In this document: positions 1 to 10,900 of the stretch, in pieces
Layout: the number at the start of each line of letters is the position of its first letter
How positions within the stretch are numbered: the first letter of the stretch is position 1
Origin: Nemertoderma westbladi
Lineage: Eukaryota > Xenacoelomorpha > Nemertodermatida > Nemertodermatidae
DNA length: 64,000 bases
NCBI GenBank assembly: GCA_032718475.1
Contig: JAUCBJ010007011.1
Span: forward strand, 1-64,000
Reading direction: 5' to 3'
The notes under the pieces: model-generated
Databases searched by the model: none
What the model saw: the letters and a program-made list of their open reading frames with translations, nothing else
What the model was told of the DNA's origin: nothing
Made by a program: the position numbers and the translations under genes

Positions 1-992
1 TAAGTAAATTAAACTTGGTTAAAATAAAATGTATTGTAGTATTGTTTGTAAAATATCGATCATTTATTTACCTCACTAGTAAAAAATAATGCAATATTGA
101 AAAAATTGCTTTTTTATCTACTTGAGCAGAGCTGGAAGGGTATTTTTTTCTTCAAATTTTAAAGTAAAAGTATCCTGCACTTAAATTCGAAAACTAAAAG
201 TACACATTGCAGTATTATACACTATTACATTAGTCAAATCGAAAGATATCGAAATTAAATTTCGGTAAGGAACAAAAGTACACTCAGCATTCACTCGACC
301 CTTTATTAACGTAGCTGGCGCTCGGAAAATAAAATGCCTCGAGAATAGTTCATGAATTTTTCAAATTATGTGCAAACCTATTCTATTCAAAAAAAATACA
401 ATAAGTAAAGTAAAAACAATAAGTAAAGTTTTGACTTTTGATTAAAAGTTAAATACATTTTTATTCCTAAATTATTATTTTTTTGCTCGAATATACCTCA
501 AAATTTAGAGAAAAGGATTCACTTTTTTCCCTACGGAAAAAAGTAACCCATAGATTGAATTGCATTGATTTTACTTTTATTCCCAGCGAAAAAAGTAAAA
601 TAAAATATTTATGGTGGCATTCTTCTTAAATTTTATTACATATATTGAAAGAGCATCGACGTAGAAATGGTTTGCACGTAATTTGAGCAAAATTCTGAAC
701 GCACTCAAAAGTTATTGCAAATTTAGTGTCTGCGCGGCGTACTCTAAAACGGAACTCAATATCCAATATTGGTTTATGTAGTTAAGCGGCTCTCTAGTTA
801 CGTAACAAATATTCGAGAACACTAAATTATTTAACATTGAGTAAGGGAACATCATTAGTTGAAGAGTACAATAATTTGAATCGCAGTAACTATGGAAGCA
901 ATATAGTAAAATATTGCAGTTCAATTGATTTTCTAACAATATATCTCTCTATCTATTATTAAAGAATTGAGCAACAAAAAGTACCAAATTAA
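1..992. other. AT-rich intergenic DNA, no gene seen
   Basis: I see no coding exon here. The stretch is strongly AT-rich, with runs built from AAGTAAA and TTTTAC words. It contains the first copy of a 59-bp repeat (289-347) whose partner lies at 2725-2783. It ends in a TTAA tetranucleotide at 989-992, which is the left flank of the next element. Confidence 0.6.
289..347 (+). repeat. 59-bp direct repeat, copy 1
   Basis: This segment matches 2725-2783 with about 7 mismatches over 59 bases, by my own alignment. The unit starts ATTC(A/T)CTCGACCCTTTATT and ends AATGCCTCGAGAATA. Its two ends are themselves roughly inverted, so it may be a small foldback repeat. The family is not recognised. Confidence 0.6.
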
Positions 993-1159
993 GGGGGGGG
1001 GGGGGGGGGGGGGGGTCACTAATTCCTAAAAAAAATCGATTTTTCAGTTACAATCCTCTAGTGCAGATTTTTATAAGGATTTCAAAATTTCAAACCGTTT
1101 GTTAACTAACAGCTAATGTAGTTCAAAAGTTATGAGTGATAACGTTAACCTTACTCTGT

Positions 1160-1990
1160 GTAAATGTCTGTGAAAAGTGTCTGTCTGGGATAGTGTTTCT
1201 GACAGTTTGTCTGTCAAAGTATAACAAAAGCATTCATCTTAGCTAAAGGTTTTGTAATGGTGGTTTTCATTGTGGCTGATATCATTCCAAACCTAAACGT
1301 TACAAGGGAACGACACGCCGTCCTAAGGGGATTTTGGAACATTATGATTTTATGAGTTAAAGGCTGGAAAACTGGAAATCGATCGGATTATAAATAAATC
1401 AATGTTTAGATCACGAGGAGAGTCCCCAGCTTTTAACTCATAAAATCATTCCAAACGTCAGTTTTCACTTTTATCGAAAACTATTATGTCTTTAAGTCTG
1501 TATGTCAGTCTGTCTGTCTGTCCGACAATCTGTCTGTCAAAATATAAGGACATCATACCATCAAGCTAAAACTTTTTGTTGTGGTTTTCCTGGTCGCTGA
1601 TTTCAATTCCGATGTCAGTTTTCATATTTAGAGAAGTGTATTATGTCTGTCTGTCGGTCTGTCTGTATGTCCGTCTGTCTGCCTGTCAAAATTTAGGAAA
1701 GCATTCCACCAAGCTAAAAGTTTTTTGGGGTTATCCTGGCTGCTGATTTCATTTCCGACGTCAGTTTTCACTTTTAACCAAACCTACTATGTCTGTCTGT
1801 CGGTTTTTCTGTCTGTCCAGCGATCTGTCTGTCAAAGTAATAGGAAAGCATACCAACTAGCTAAAATTTTGTTATGGGGGTTTTTATGGTTGGTGATTTC
1901 ATTTCCGATGTCAGTTTTCATGTATTACGTCATCAACATTGTCTGTTTGTCTGTTAAGCTGTCGGTCATATTTTGAAGGACAGACCGACA
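1160..1990 (+). repeat. Degenerate tandem repeat of about 150 bp with TGTC/TCTG cores
   Basis: Blocks of TGTC/TCTG repeats near 1165-1218, 1495-1546, 1641-1687, 1791-1832 and 1937-1966 alternate with a conserved linker. The linker word GATTTCATTTCCGA(T/C)GTC recurs at 1599, 1745 and 1895, a spacing of 146-150 bp. The same linker occurs on the opposite strand at about 31.8-32.0 kb, so the unit is dispersed. Short open frames across it are not credible genes. Confidence 0.75.
1346..1447. repeat. Hairpin inside the TTAA element
   Basis: A 22-base arm at 1346-1367 is repeated in inverted orientation at 1426-1447 with one mismatch, around a loop of about 58 bases. Partial similarity continues outward through a TTTGGAA word on both sides. 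It may be a nested foldback insertion. Confidence 0.7.
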
Positions 1991-2689
1991 GCAATTCAGA
2001 CCGATATGACGCATTCAAGTGAGAAAACTGACTTCAGAAATTAAATCAACGACCCGGAAAACCCTTGCAACAACATTTTCAGCTGGTTGTGTGCATTCTA
2101 ACATTTGAATTAATTAAATTACCCCAACGATAAACTTTAAATGCGTTTTCTGAAGAATGCAAATTTTAAATTTCGAAATGCAAAGGCTTTTCCAAAAATG
2201 AACGAATTCTAGTGAAATTTGGCACGAATGGATGACTGGGTGATACTTAACACCTCCTATTACTATTACCACTTTTTAATTTTCTTTGTTATAGCTGAAA
2301 TATTTAACAAAATGTTGCAATTTTTGGCCAAAAATTGCGAAATCTGTCAAAAATCCGTCAAAAATTCGGTTTTTTTAATAATTTTTGAACGGAAGCATTT
2401 ATCAAAATTTTGGTAATAGAATCGATTCACGATATCAATGTGCACAAATGATGAAATTTTGGCACTTGATGACCACATCCCTCTAAAAGCCTTTGCATTT
2501 AAAAAAATAATTGCATAAATTATGTTAATTAGGACAAAATTAAAAATTTCGAAAAAATTTTTTTTAATTTTTTTCCACATATTGTAAACAAGTGTGCAAA
2601 ACATCAATTAATTTGGATAAAATCCAGTCTCCAAAATAAGGGAATGAAAAGTTTTAGTTAATTAGTGACCCCCCCCCCCTCCCCCTTAA

Positions 2690-3866
2690 GAATAAAATTA
2701 CCTATTTTAACATATTTTTTCAATATTCTCTCGACCCTTTATTAATCTCGATGGCGCTCGCTAAATAAAATGCCTCGAGAATAATGAAATAAAAGTTCTA
2801 CTTGTTTCCCCATGTAATAAATAATTATTTATCCTCCGATATCGATGTATTTTATTGACCTCGCTTGCTATGCTATCCTCCATCGCTCGGAAAATTATCT
2901 CGGGTTAAACTGAAAAAAGCTAATAAATAAAAATATTGATTATCAATAATAAATTATTACCATGAAATATTTTAGCTGAGTTAGACAGCGTTATTCACCC
3001 TGAGACCAGTCTGGGATTTATTTGTCAAGATAACTTTTTATTCTTATTCTTATTTAAATATTTCTCGAGTCCCACTACACCAAACCATACATACCATTAT
3101 ATAATAGAACATGAGATTACTGCACAGTAAAAGCAATAGGTGCTAGGCGCAATGGGACCGGTTTAAAAACTAATTTATATTTTAAGTTTATTTACTGTTA
3201 TATAGTTCGGGTTGGTTTAGATTATAGCGGGGAAAACAGCCCAATTGCGCACAACATATACGAAAGGAATATAAAATTAATTAATAAACTTACTCTAATG
3301 ATTAAAGGTAATAAATAAGTTAAAAAGCACAATAATAATAGGTTAAGTAAAGTCAACGCTTGGCCATCACAGCGAGGAATTAGAATTGCTGTTTATAATA
3401 AAGTGATCACCTTTCAAAGCTAATATTGGCAGAACAGTATTGACAACCGTGACAGGACAATTGCCCCCAATGACATTTACCAACTAAACAATAAGTTGCC
3501 CCGAGGAAAATTGCAAAATAAATAAGGTCACTTGTTATATAACATTAAAAAATAATTTTATTTAGCTACTAAGTCCGTTTTATATTTAATAAAACATCAC
3601 CATGTTTGCTTATATTTATGTGCTCAATAATTCGGATATTTTCTAACTGAAGTATTTCATTACCATAAAAACAAAATGTTATCGCACTGAAGCCATTAAA
3701 TTATGTCATAAAAAAAGCTATAGCTAGCAAAAGTCAATCAAATTGTTAAAAAAAATCGTGGGATATATTTTGAAAAACACAAAGAATTAAAAGTTTAGAA
3801 GTGTTGGTCAAGGTTAATATTTTAACTTGAATTTCATAAAACCATAGGAAAACATTCAATTGTTTT
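2690..3866. other. AT-rich intergenic DNA, no gene seen
   Basis: Apart from the second copy of the 59-bp repeat at 2725-2783, I find no exon, RNA gene or clear mobile element. Longer AT runs and scattered stop codons fill all frames. Confidence 0.55.
2725..2783 (+). repeat. 59-bp direct repeat, copy 2
   Basis: This is the partner of 289-347, in the same orientation and 2436 bp away. The pair brackets the TTAA element at unequal distances, so it is probably an independent dispersed repeat and not a long terminal repeat. Confidence 0.6.
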
Positions 3867-4814
3867 CAATTGTCCGGGTGGCAAATGTCCGGGTGGCAAT
3901 TGTCCGGGTGGTAATTTTGTCCGCGTGGCAATTGTCCGCGGGGCAATTGTCCGGCGGGCAATTGTCCGGTGTGCAATTGAATTGTCCGGTGTGCAATTGA
4001 ATTGTCCGGTGTGCAATTGAATTGTCCGGGGGGCAATTATCCGGGGGGCAATTGTCCGGGTGGCAATTGTCTGGGGGGCAATTGTCCGGGGGGCAATTGT
4101 CCGGGGGGCAATTGTCCGGGGGGCAATTGTCCGGGGGGCAATTGTCCGGGGGGCAATTGTCCGGGGGCCAATTGTCCGGGGGCCAATTGTCCGGGGGGCA
4201 ATTGTCCGGGGGGCAATTGTCCGGGGGGCAATTGTCCGGGGGGCATTGTCCGGGGGGAAATTGTCCGGGGGGAAATTGTCCAGGGGGCATTGTCCGGGGG
4301 GAAATTGTCCAGGGGGAAATTGTCCGGGGAGCAATTGTCCGGGGGGCAATTGTTCGGGGGGCAATTGTCATGGGGGCAATTGTCCGGGGGGCAATTGTCC
4401 GGGGGGCAATTGTACGGGGGGCAATTGTCCGGGGGGCAATGGTCCGGGGGGGGGGGGAATTGTCCGGGGGGCAATTGTCCGGGGGGCAATTGTCCGGGGG
4501 GCAATTGTCCGGGGGGCAATTGTCCGGGGGGCAATTGTCCGGGGGCCAATTGTCCGGGGGGCATTGTCCGGGGGGAAATTGTCCAGGGGGAAATTGTCCG
4601 GGGAGCAATTGTCCGGGGGGCAATTGTTCGGGGGGCAATTGTCATGGGGGCAATTGTCCGGGGGGCAATTGTCCGGGGGGCAATTGTCCGGGGGGCAATT
4701 GTCCGGGGGGCAATTGTACGGGGGGAATTGTCCGGGGGGCAATGGTCCGGGGGGGGGGAATTGTCCGGGGGGCAATTGTCCGGGGGGCAATTGTTCGGGG
4801 GGCAATAATTGTCC
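3867..4814. repeat. 15-bp G-rich minisatellite (CAATTGTCCGGGGGG)n
   Basis: About 60 copies of a 15-bp unit follow one another. The left edge is degenerate, with GGGTGG and GGTGTG variants; the centre is nearly uniform. Variant units are shared between blocks: the GTCATGGGGGC variant is at 4367 and again at 4642, showing an internal duplication of about 275 bp. Because 15 is a multiple of three and the unit lacks stops in several frames, long open frames (SGGQL, PPGQL and similar) appear on both strands; these are artefacts. The unit contains the palindrome CAATTG and a run of six G, so G-quadruplex formation is possible on the plus strand. Confidence 0.95.
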
Positions 4815-4849
4815 TAGTTCTATTGGCAAAACATTGAAATTCAATATTA

Positions 4850-4855
4850 TTTAAT
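4850..4855 (-). promoter_or_regulatory. Candidate FRY polyadenylation signal
   Basis: The minus strand reads ATTAAA here, about 60 bases beyond the FRY stop codon and before the 15-bp minisatellite. ATTAAA is the commonest variant of the animal AATAAA signal. No cleavage site can be confirmed. Confidence 0.35.
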
Positions 4856-4916
4856 GATATCAGTCGTACTAATGCAGTCAATGATAACCAACATATTTAA
4901 CTGTTTAAAGACAATT

Positions 4917-7900
4917 TTATAGATAGGTTGTGTTGCTTTGATTGTCCTCGGTATTCAATGTCAAATGATCGACGGATGTAGACAAGACTGGAGATTGTCT
5001 TCCGGGAGATTGTCTGGAGTCAGGAGATTGTCGAGAAGGAGAATACAGCGATGGGGATTGCCGCGAAGAAGGAGAGAGTCTGGGGGATTGCCGCGATGGT
5101 GATTGCCGCGAAGAAGGAGAGTGTCTGGGGGATTGCCGCGACGGGTTGTGGAGAGAAGGAGAAAGACGTACCAACAAATTGGACTGCTCCATGGAACTAA
5201 TCATAGACATAATGGGTTTAATTACGTTGAGCAGTTGCATACAAACTTCGGACAGGTTCGTCTCGGTCTTAGACACGGCAATAACTCCGGACCCACTGTC
5301 GATACTCGCGGCATTCTCCGCGGCAAAGCAAAGCGCGAAATCCAGGACGTCTCGATCGTCGTCCGCCCGCAGACAGAAGCCCCAGACTCCGGAGCGGTTC
5401 GCTTTAATAATCCCGAGGGCGTTCGAGTAATCCTTGTTGTGGAGGTTCGTGAGAACCAGTCGTCGTAAACCGTCCGCGTCGGTGACTCCGGTATCCGGAC
5501 ACACGCCGGACAGCGTCCGGGACGCCGCAGACAACTCGACCCGCAGACTGCTAATCTTTTCGGAAAGATCGAGAAACTCCTGGGTTTTCGTGAGAGAGAC
5601 CAGCTGACCCAACAGTTTACAGTAGCAATGGAACAGGAATATCAGCTGGAAGAACAATTTGTAAACGGACCTACCGAGATCCGATTGGGTTTGCGAATCT
5701 CGAGAAGTTTCCTCGTCGCCAACTGAGTTCTTCGCGATCTGCAACATCTTGAAGGCGCAGGTGTACTGCAACTCGTAGTTCTCCCAGTGTTCTTGCAGCT
5801 CCAACGTACCGAACTTGTGTTGGTCTATAATCACCGCCATGGTTTTACTGTTGACGTACACGAAGGGGCATTCCACCTGCAGGATTACGTTGTCTAGCAT
5901 CCTAACGAACTGGGTGGATATCGCGCCGTACGGCCCGATTAATCGGCTGCACGAGCCCCGAACTATACTGCAGAATTCCGCCTTGACACCCCGGAACAAC
6001 CTGGGGAAAAAATATAGTAAGATTATTACAGAGTAGCTCTTTATTAAAAGTACATTCTCGTTTTTCTCAAATAATTAGGCAGTAATTATTAACCAGCCAA
6101 AAGAGTATAGGGGTAGCCATTATTTTTAAAAGTTACATAAAATTATTCATTTCCCAATCCAACTGACTTATACCATAAAATATACGAACGAGACCAGGTA
6201 GAAAAACTGCTAAAAAGTAAAACTAGTTTTAGTTAATTTATTATTATTGCGTATTAGAATCTAATCCGTAATTTCGATGTTAAATTTACCTTTGAATAAG
6301 TAAAACTCTAACGAAGTATAACAAATAGAAATAATCTTTATGTGATGTGATACTGTAATATTATTATACCGAGTTCATAAGGAAGTTCTAATTTACGCCG
6401 CTAGGGGGTGTGCCTGCTCTAGTGTTCTCCGCGTTGTGAGGCGAATGATAAATATTGATAATAAATAAATTACCGTAATAGTTGTTTTTAATAAAAAAAA
6501 AGAATGTGAAAATCAATAAATACACAATTATAATTACAATTAGCTGAACATTGAGCTGGAGTAGTTCAGTGGAAGGGCGAATCACACGGCTTGTTAGAGG
6601 TCCCAGGTTCGAATCCTGGTCCCAGCATTAATTAAAAATAAAAAAAATTGAAAATAAAATTAATTTAATTACTAATAATAATATAAATAACTGTTTACCT
6701 TGAGAAGAGTAGGAAAGAGTTAACTGCTACTGCGAGGGAGTTGTTTGTCTCCCGTAGGAGGCTGGTTACGTGTTGTTTCCACACATCGAGGGGCGGACAG
6801 TGTTCCGATATCGAGGTCATTGTCGTCGCCACGGGGATGGCCGAAACATCGCCGCCCTTCGGCACTGGGGTCGAGTGGAGCAACGGGAGGGGGGAACCCA
6901 TCATAGAGAGACCGAGGCCGCTCGATTCGGTAGGGTAGGGCGGAGGCGGAGTCGAGGCGCGACTGTCGTCGTCTGAACTCGCGTCGTCCGTCGCACTCGA
7001 CTTAACCAACGCGGTGAACGCGCCGTCCCTTTGGCTGTCGGTTTCCTCCCCCGCCGCCAGACTCTCCACCGAGTGCTGTCGGTGCACGCCGCCCCAACGG
7101 AACCCGTCGTCCTCCGACTCGAGTTCCACGTCGAGGAAGTCGAAATCCCGGAGGATTATCAGCGGGTTATCCTCGGGCGGACTCGATCCGTCCGCGTCGA
7201 TCGCTTGCGTCGAGGATTCCACACCGATGGCGACCGTGTCCTCGCTGCTCGAGTAGGTGCTCGGCTGTCGGTCCAACGCGATGTCCGACGCCGAACTGAA
7301 GACAACCGACGGGCTCTGCGGCAACCCGGTGTTGATCCCGTAACAGTTGCGGATGGATACGATCCGCTCTTTGGTTCTCCGCTGCGACTGCTGCGGTTTC
7401 CTCCACGGCGATATAATCGGCAGCGAGTTGGGATGAGGGTCAATCTGCACCGTGTGCCGGTCCTCCGGGGGGTGGGGCTTCAGACTGAGACTGCTGACGG
7501 GGACTTTCTGGCCGACCAACGGCAGTGTGTTGACGTCGAAGTCGAAAGCGATTGTTTTACCTGGAAGTTCCCGCTTAAATATTATCTGAGGTTTGTCGTC
7601 GTAGGCTGTCGTCGAAGTCATGGTTACATTCTCTATCGAAGGCGTCGGTGTCACTAGACTCGAAGATCGAATAACAACACCCTTTAACGTCTTCAAAGAT
7701 TCCCTCCATGATGGACAGAGAAGGATCTTAACGAGATTTCGCATGAGATTTGGGTTCAACAACTGGTTGGGGACACAGTTGATGTCGATATGCTGGACAA
7801 TGCAGTACAGGACATGTAGAGAAGGTTGCTGGATCACGGTGGGCCCCTTTTCAATGATATCAATAAGAAACAAAGCGAGACAGAAGATGAAGGGCTGAAA

Positions 7901-10900
7901 GGCTTCGCAGAGGTACTTGCAAACAGCTTGAACCCAGGCGGCAGAGTCTTTATTGTAGGACTTGTGTTTGTAAACGTCCATCATAGTAGCCAAGTTATCA
8001 AGCGTCGACGCGAGCTTTGTATTACTCGGGGACACATTGCTGCACACTTTCTCGATGTTGGAACTAATATCTAAGCAAAGTTTATCAGGGGTATCGAAAT
8101 TCACCATAAGGGTGGGTAACATGGCGGTTATATTCATTGCGAGACCTCTGTCTGCGATGGGGTCAATAATTTTAAGGGAAGAAAACTGTGTTAGACTGGC
8201 CGCCATCTTCAGTGTCATATCGAACGTGGCTGGGAGTGTCAACCCCTTGAGCAGCAGCGTGTGCAACCCCGGGTACTCAATCCATTTCATTTCGTTGAGT
8301 AAATGTTGCAGTTGTCGTTTGGTGTTATCCTTAGTGAGGTCGATGGCTTCTAGAACGCGTTTGAGCAGTCGTAAAGCCAATTGAAACTCGTGCTCGTAGT
8401 CGGACTCTAACATACCGACGGAGATCCAGAATAACTGGTTGATCAGGATGCTTCTATCCTCGCATGCAGACCTGGAGCCGTGGTGTTCCACCCCGAAGTG
8501 TAAGTCTATAGCGCTCTTCGCACGGCCATCAGATCTCTTAGACTCCTTTGTGTAGTTAGGGTTGTAATATGAGCAGCGACGCCTCGCCTTCACGGAATCC
8601 CCTTGGGCTTCAATATCCTCCGACACTGCGCGAGTTAAATCAATTGGTTTCTCATCAGAATCTTTAAGATACTCAACTTGTTTAACGGCTTTCAGTTCTG
8701 TGATAGGAGAGAGTTTCTCTATCTTCACGTCGTCTTCAATAATCTTAATGTCAATCATATTCACGTCTATGGGAAGGTTGTTGAGAGAATTCTCCAGAGT
8801 GAGAATAATTTCGGTAACATAGCCCTGAACTTCGTCGGACTGGTCTCCGATCGTTTCGACTAACCTCGTTAAAATATCTGAGATCATTTGTTGATTCAGG
8901 GGGATGTTGAGACTTCGGAATAGTTGAAACGACCTGCCGGCGTAATGTCTGGAGCTGGAAGACAGGGCGTGTTGGAGGGCAACCCTGCCCCACTGCCCAA
9001 CAAACCGGCTGGAGCACTCAGACTGGCATATTATATTAGACACACAATCTACAAACTTACTCAACTGGTGTTCCGATGATATTTGCGTCAGTTTCGATGT
9101 AATATCCTCGCACACCCACAGAGGTTTTCCTTTTCTAGCCATCAAAAGATAAATTAGATTAGCAGCCGCATTCTGAATCGAAGAATTTGAATTTATCGTA
9201 ATGTCAGTCAGGGTGGTTTCGCAAGATGTCGCCTGACTCGATGCACCTGATAAGGGGCTGCTTATGCCCGAAGTAGTTTCACTTTCACCAGCGCCATTGT
9301 ATTGCCCATGCGCCGCTGAAATTGAAAGTTTATCGCTGAATACAAACCTGCGTGAAACGATTTGGCTTTGAGACAAACATGAAGAGTTATTCAATCGGTA
9401 GTAACTCAATACCAGGGAAGATATATTGTGGAAGTCAGCTGATGGGATGGTCATTAGGATTAGGTTGAATAGCATACGTTTACTGTGCTCATGTACCAGT
9501 AAGCGTGAGTGGTCCATTCCGAGTATCAACACGTGGACTAACAACGGCAAATACTCGCGCCAATCAACCGCCTGTATATCCTCGCATATCAAATCGCATA
9601 GCAACATCATAGCGACGTTACATCTGTAGAGAGAAGTGCTGGAGGTCGTGTGTTCCGACATTAGGAAGGCCAGAGGGTTGTAGAAACCGCCGTTGAGAGG
9701 CATTGGCAGGGGGGTCGAGACACAGCCTTCGGCCTCAACATGGGCTCGCCACTTCAGATATGCCAAGGTGTTGTTTTCTTCGGGGGGTGGGGAAACGGTC
9801 GGTTCCACCACATCTGTCGCCGTGGCGACCGAGCTGCTGACCACAGAGGTTGAGCTACGTACAGTGCCGGAACCGCTGCTCAGGGCTCCACTACTGAGGT
9901 CCTCCGAGTTACTCAGACTCGACTGCTTGCTGTGTCCTTTGGAGCTGCCGCTACTAGCGGTGGAATCGCTTAACATCAGACTGAATCTCTGAAACATTTC
10001 TGGTTTCAGTGTGTCCGAACGCGAAATATCGTTGATATTTTCCGAACGGAAACTCGTTGTTGCCGAAACGTTGCGCTCGTGCTTGTAACTGTCTATAACT
10101 GTGTTGCTACTGGCGCTACTGCAGGTCGTTGAAGTGCTGCTCTTTCTGGCATTCACAATCTCGTAGTACGGAGGGTTATCTGTACGTTCAACAAGCGCAT
10201 TCACCAACTCCACTGACTCGAGCTCCAGGCTTAGTTCGTGAACTGTAGTTGTGGGATTCGCTTTAGCTAGGTAAGCTACAACTTTCTTGCTGTGACCAAG
10301 CAGCTCTCTGTTGGAAGGGGCCGTTGTAAGGCCAATAATAAAGTTGAGAGTTACTCTTAGGTTGCTATGGAAACTGGTGGCAATATTAGCCCAAATACTT
10401 TCCATTTCTTTAGGGTGATTATCTCCATGGACGATAGTTATGTATAGAAGGTTGTTGAGTACCATCGATGTACCTGTCAGTGAACCCCACCCACTGCCAA
10501 CTAAGGGACCTTCTAGAATGGGACTAGATGCAGTCACAGTTTCTTGGCTTTGATTCTGATTGGTTAATAGCGCTAGCCGTGGCCCTGGGGTGCTTGCTAC
10601 CTCCACAGGGATTGTAGGAATTGTACTTTCATCCAACAATTCAATATTAAGCAACCACGGTAGAACCAACTCAAGTATTAATTTACGGAGGTCTGGCCTG
10701 GCCGTGTCTATACGATTACACAATTCCGCTAATACACCTAGAGTTAACTCGACATGATTCCTCGCGAGTTGTTTGGAGAGGAAGTGAGCCGATCTGGAAC
10801 CCGTTTGGTGGAGATACAGGTGGCCTGCGAGGAACGAAGAACCAACGGCGTTGCCAGCATCATGTTGCGGAAACAACTCATTATTCAAGGTGTCGTCTAT

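Larger units (their letters stand above)
993..2685. mobile_element. Non-autonomous TTAA-flanked element with G-run terminal inverted repeats
   Basis: The left end reads TTAA, then 23 G, then GTCACTAATT. The right end reads AATTAGTGAC, then a C-run with one T, then TTAA. The two ends are therefore inverted repeats flanked by the same TTAA on both sides (989-992 and 2686-2689). TTAA duplication is known for the piggyBac and Kolobok superfamilies. No transposase-like reading frame lies inside, so a non-autonomous element is inferred. The interior holds a (TCTG)-rich tandem repeat, a hairpin at 1346-1447 and an inverted pair at 2176-2191 and 2485-2500. Superfamily assignment is uncertain because TTAA is common in AT-rich DNA. 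Confidence 0.6.

Noticed and set aside
3834-4881. Several 80-270-codon open frames on both strands with PPGQL, SGGQL or GGNCP repeats
   Set aside because: They are all produced by the 15-bp minisatellite, whose period is a multiple of three and whose unit lacks stops in several frames; no frame is favoured.
5103-5468. Plus-strand frame of 121 codons
   Set aside because: It is antisense to the SRQSP-encoding end of FRY and has no independent features.
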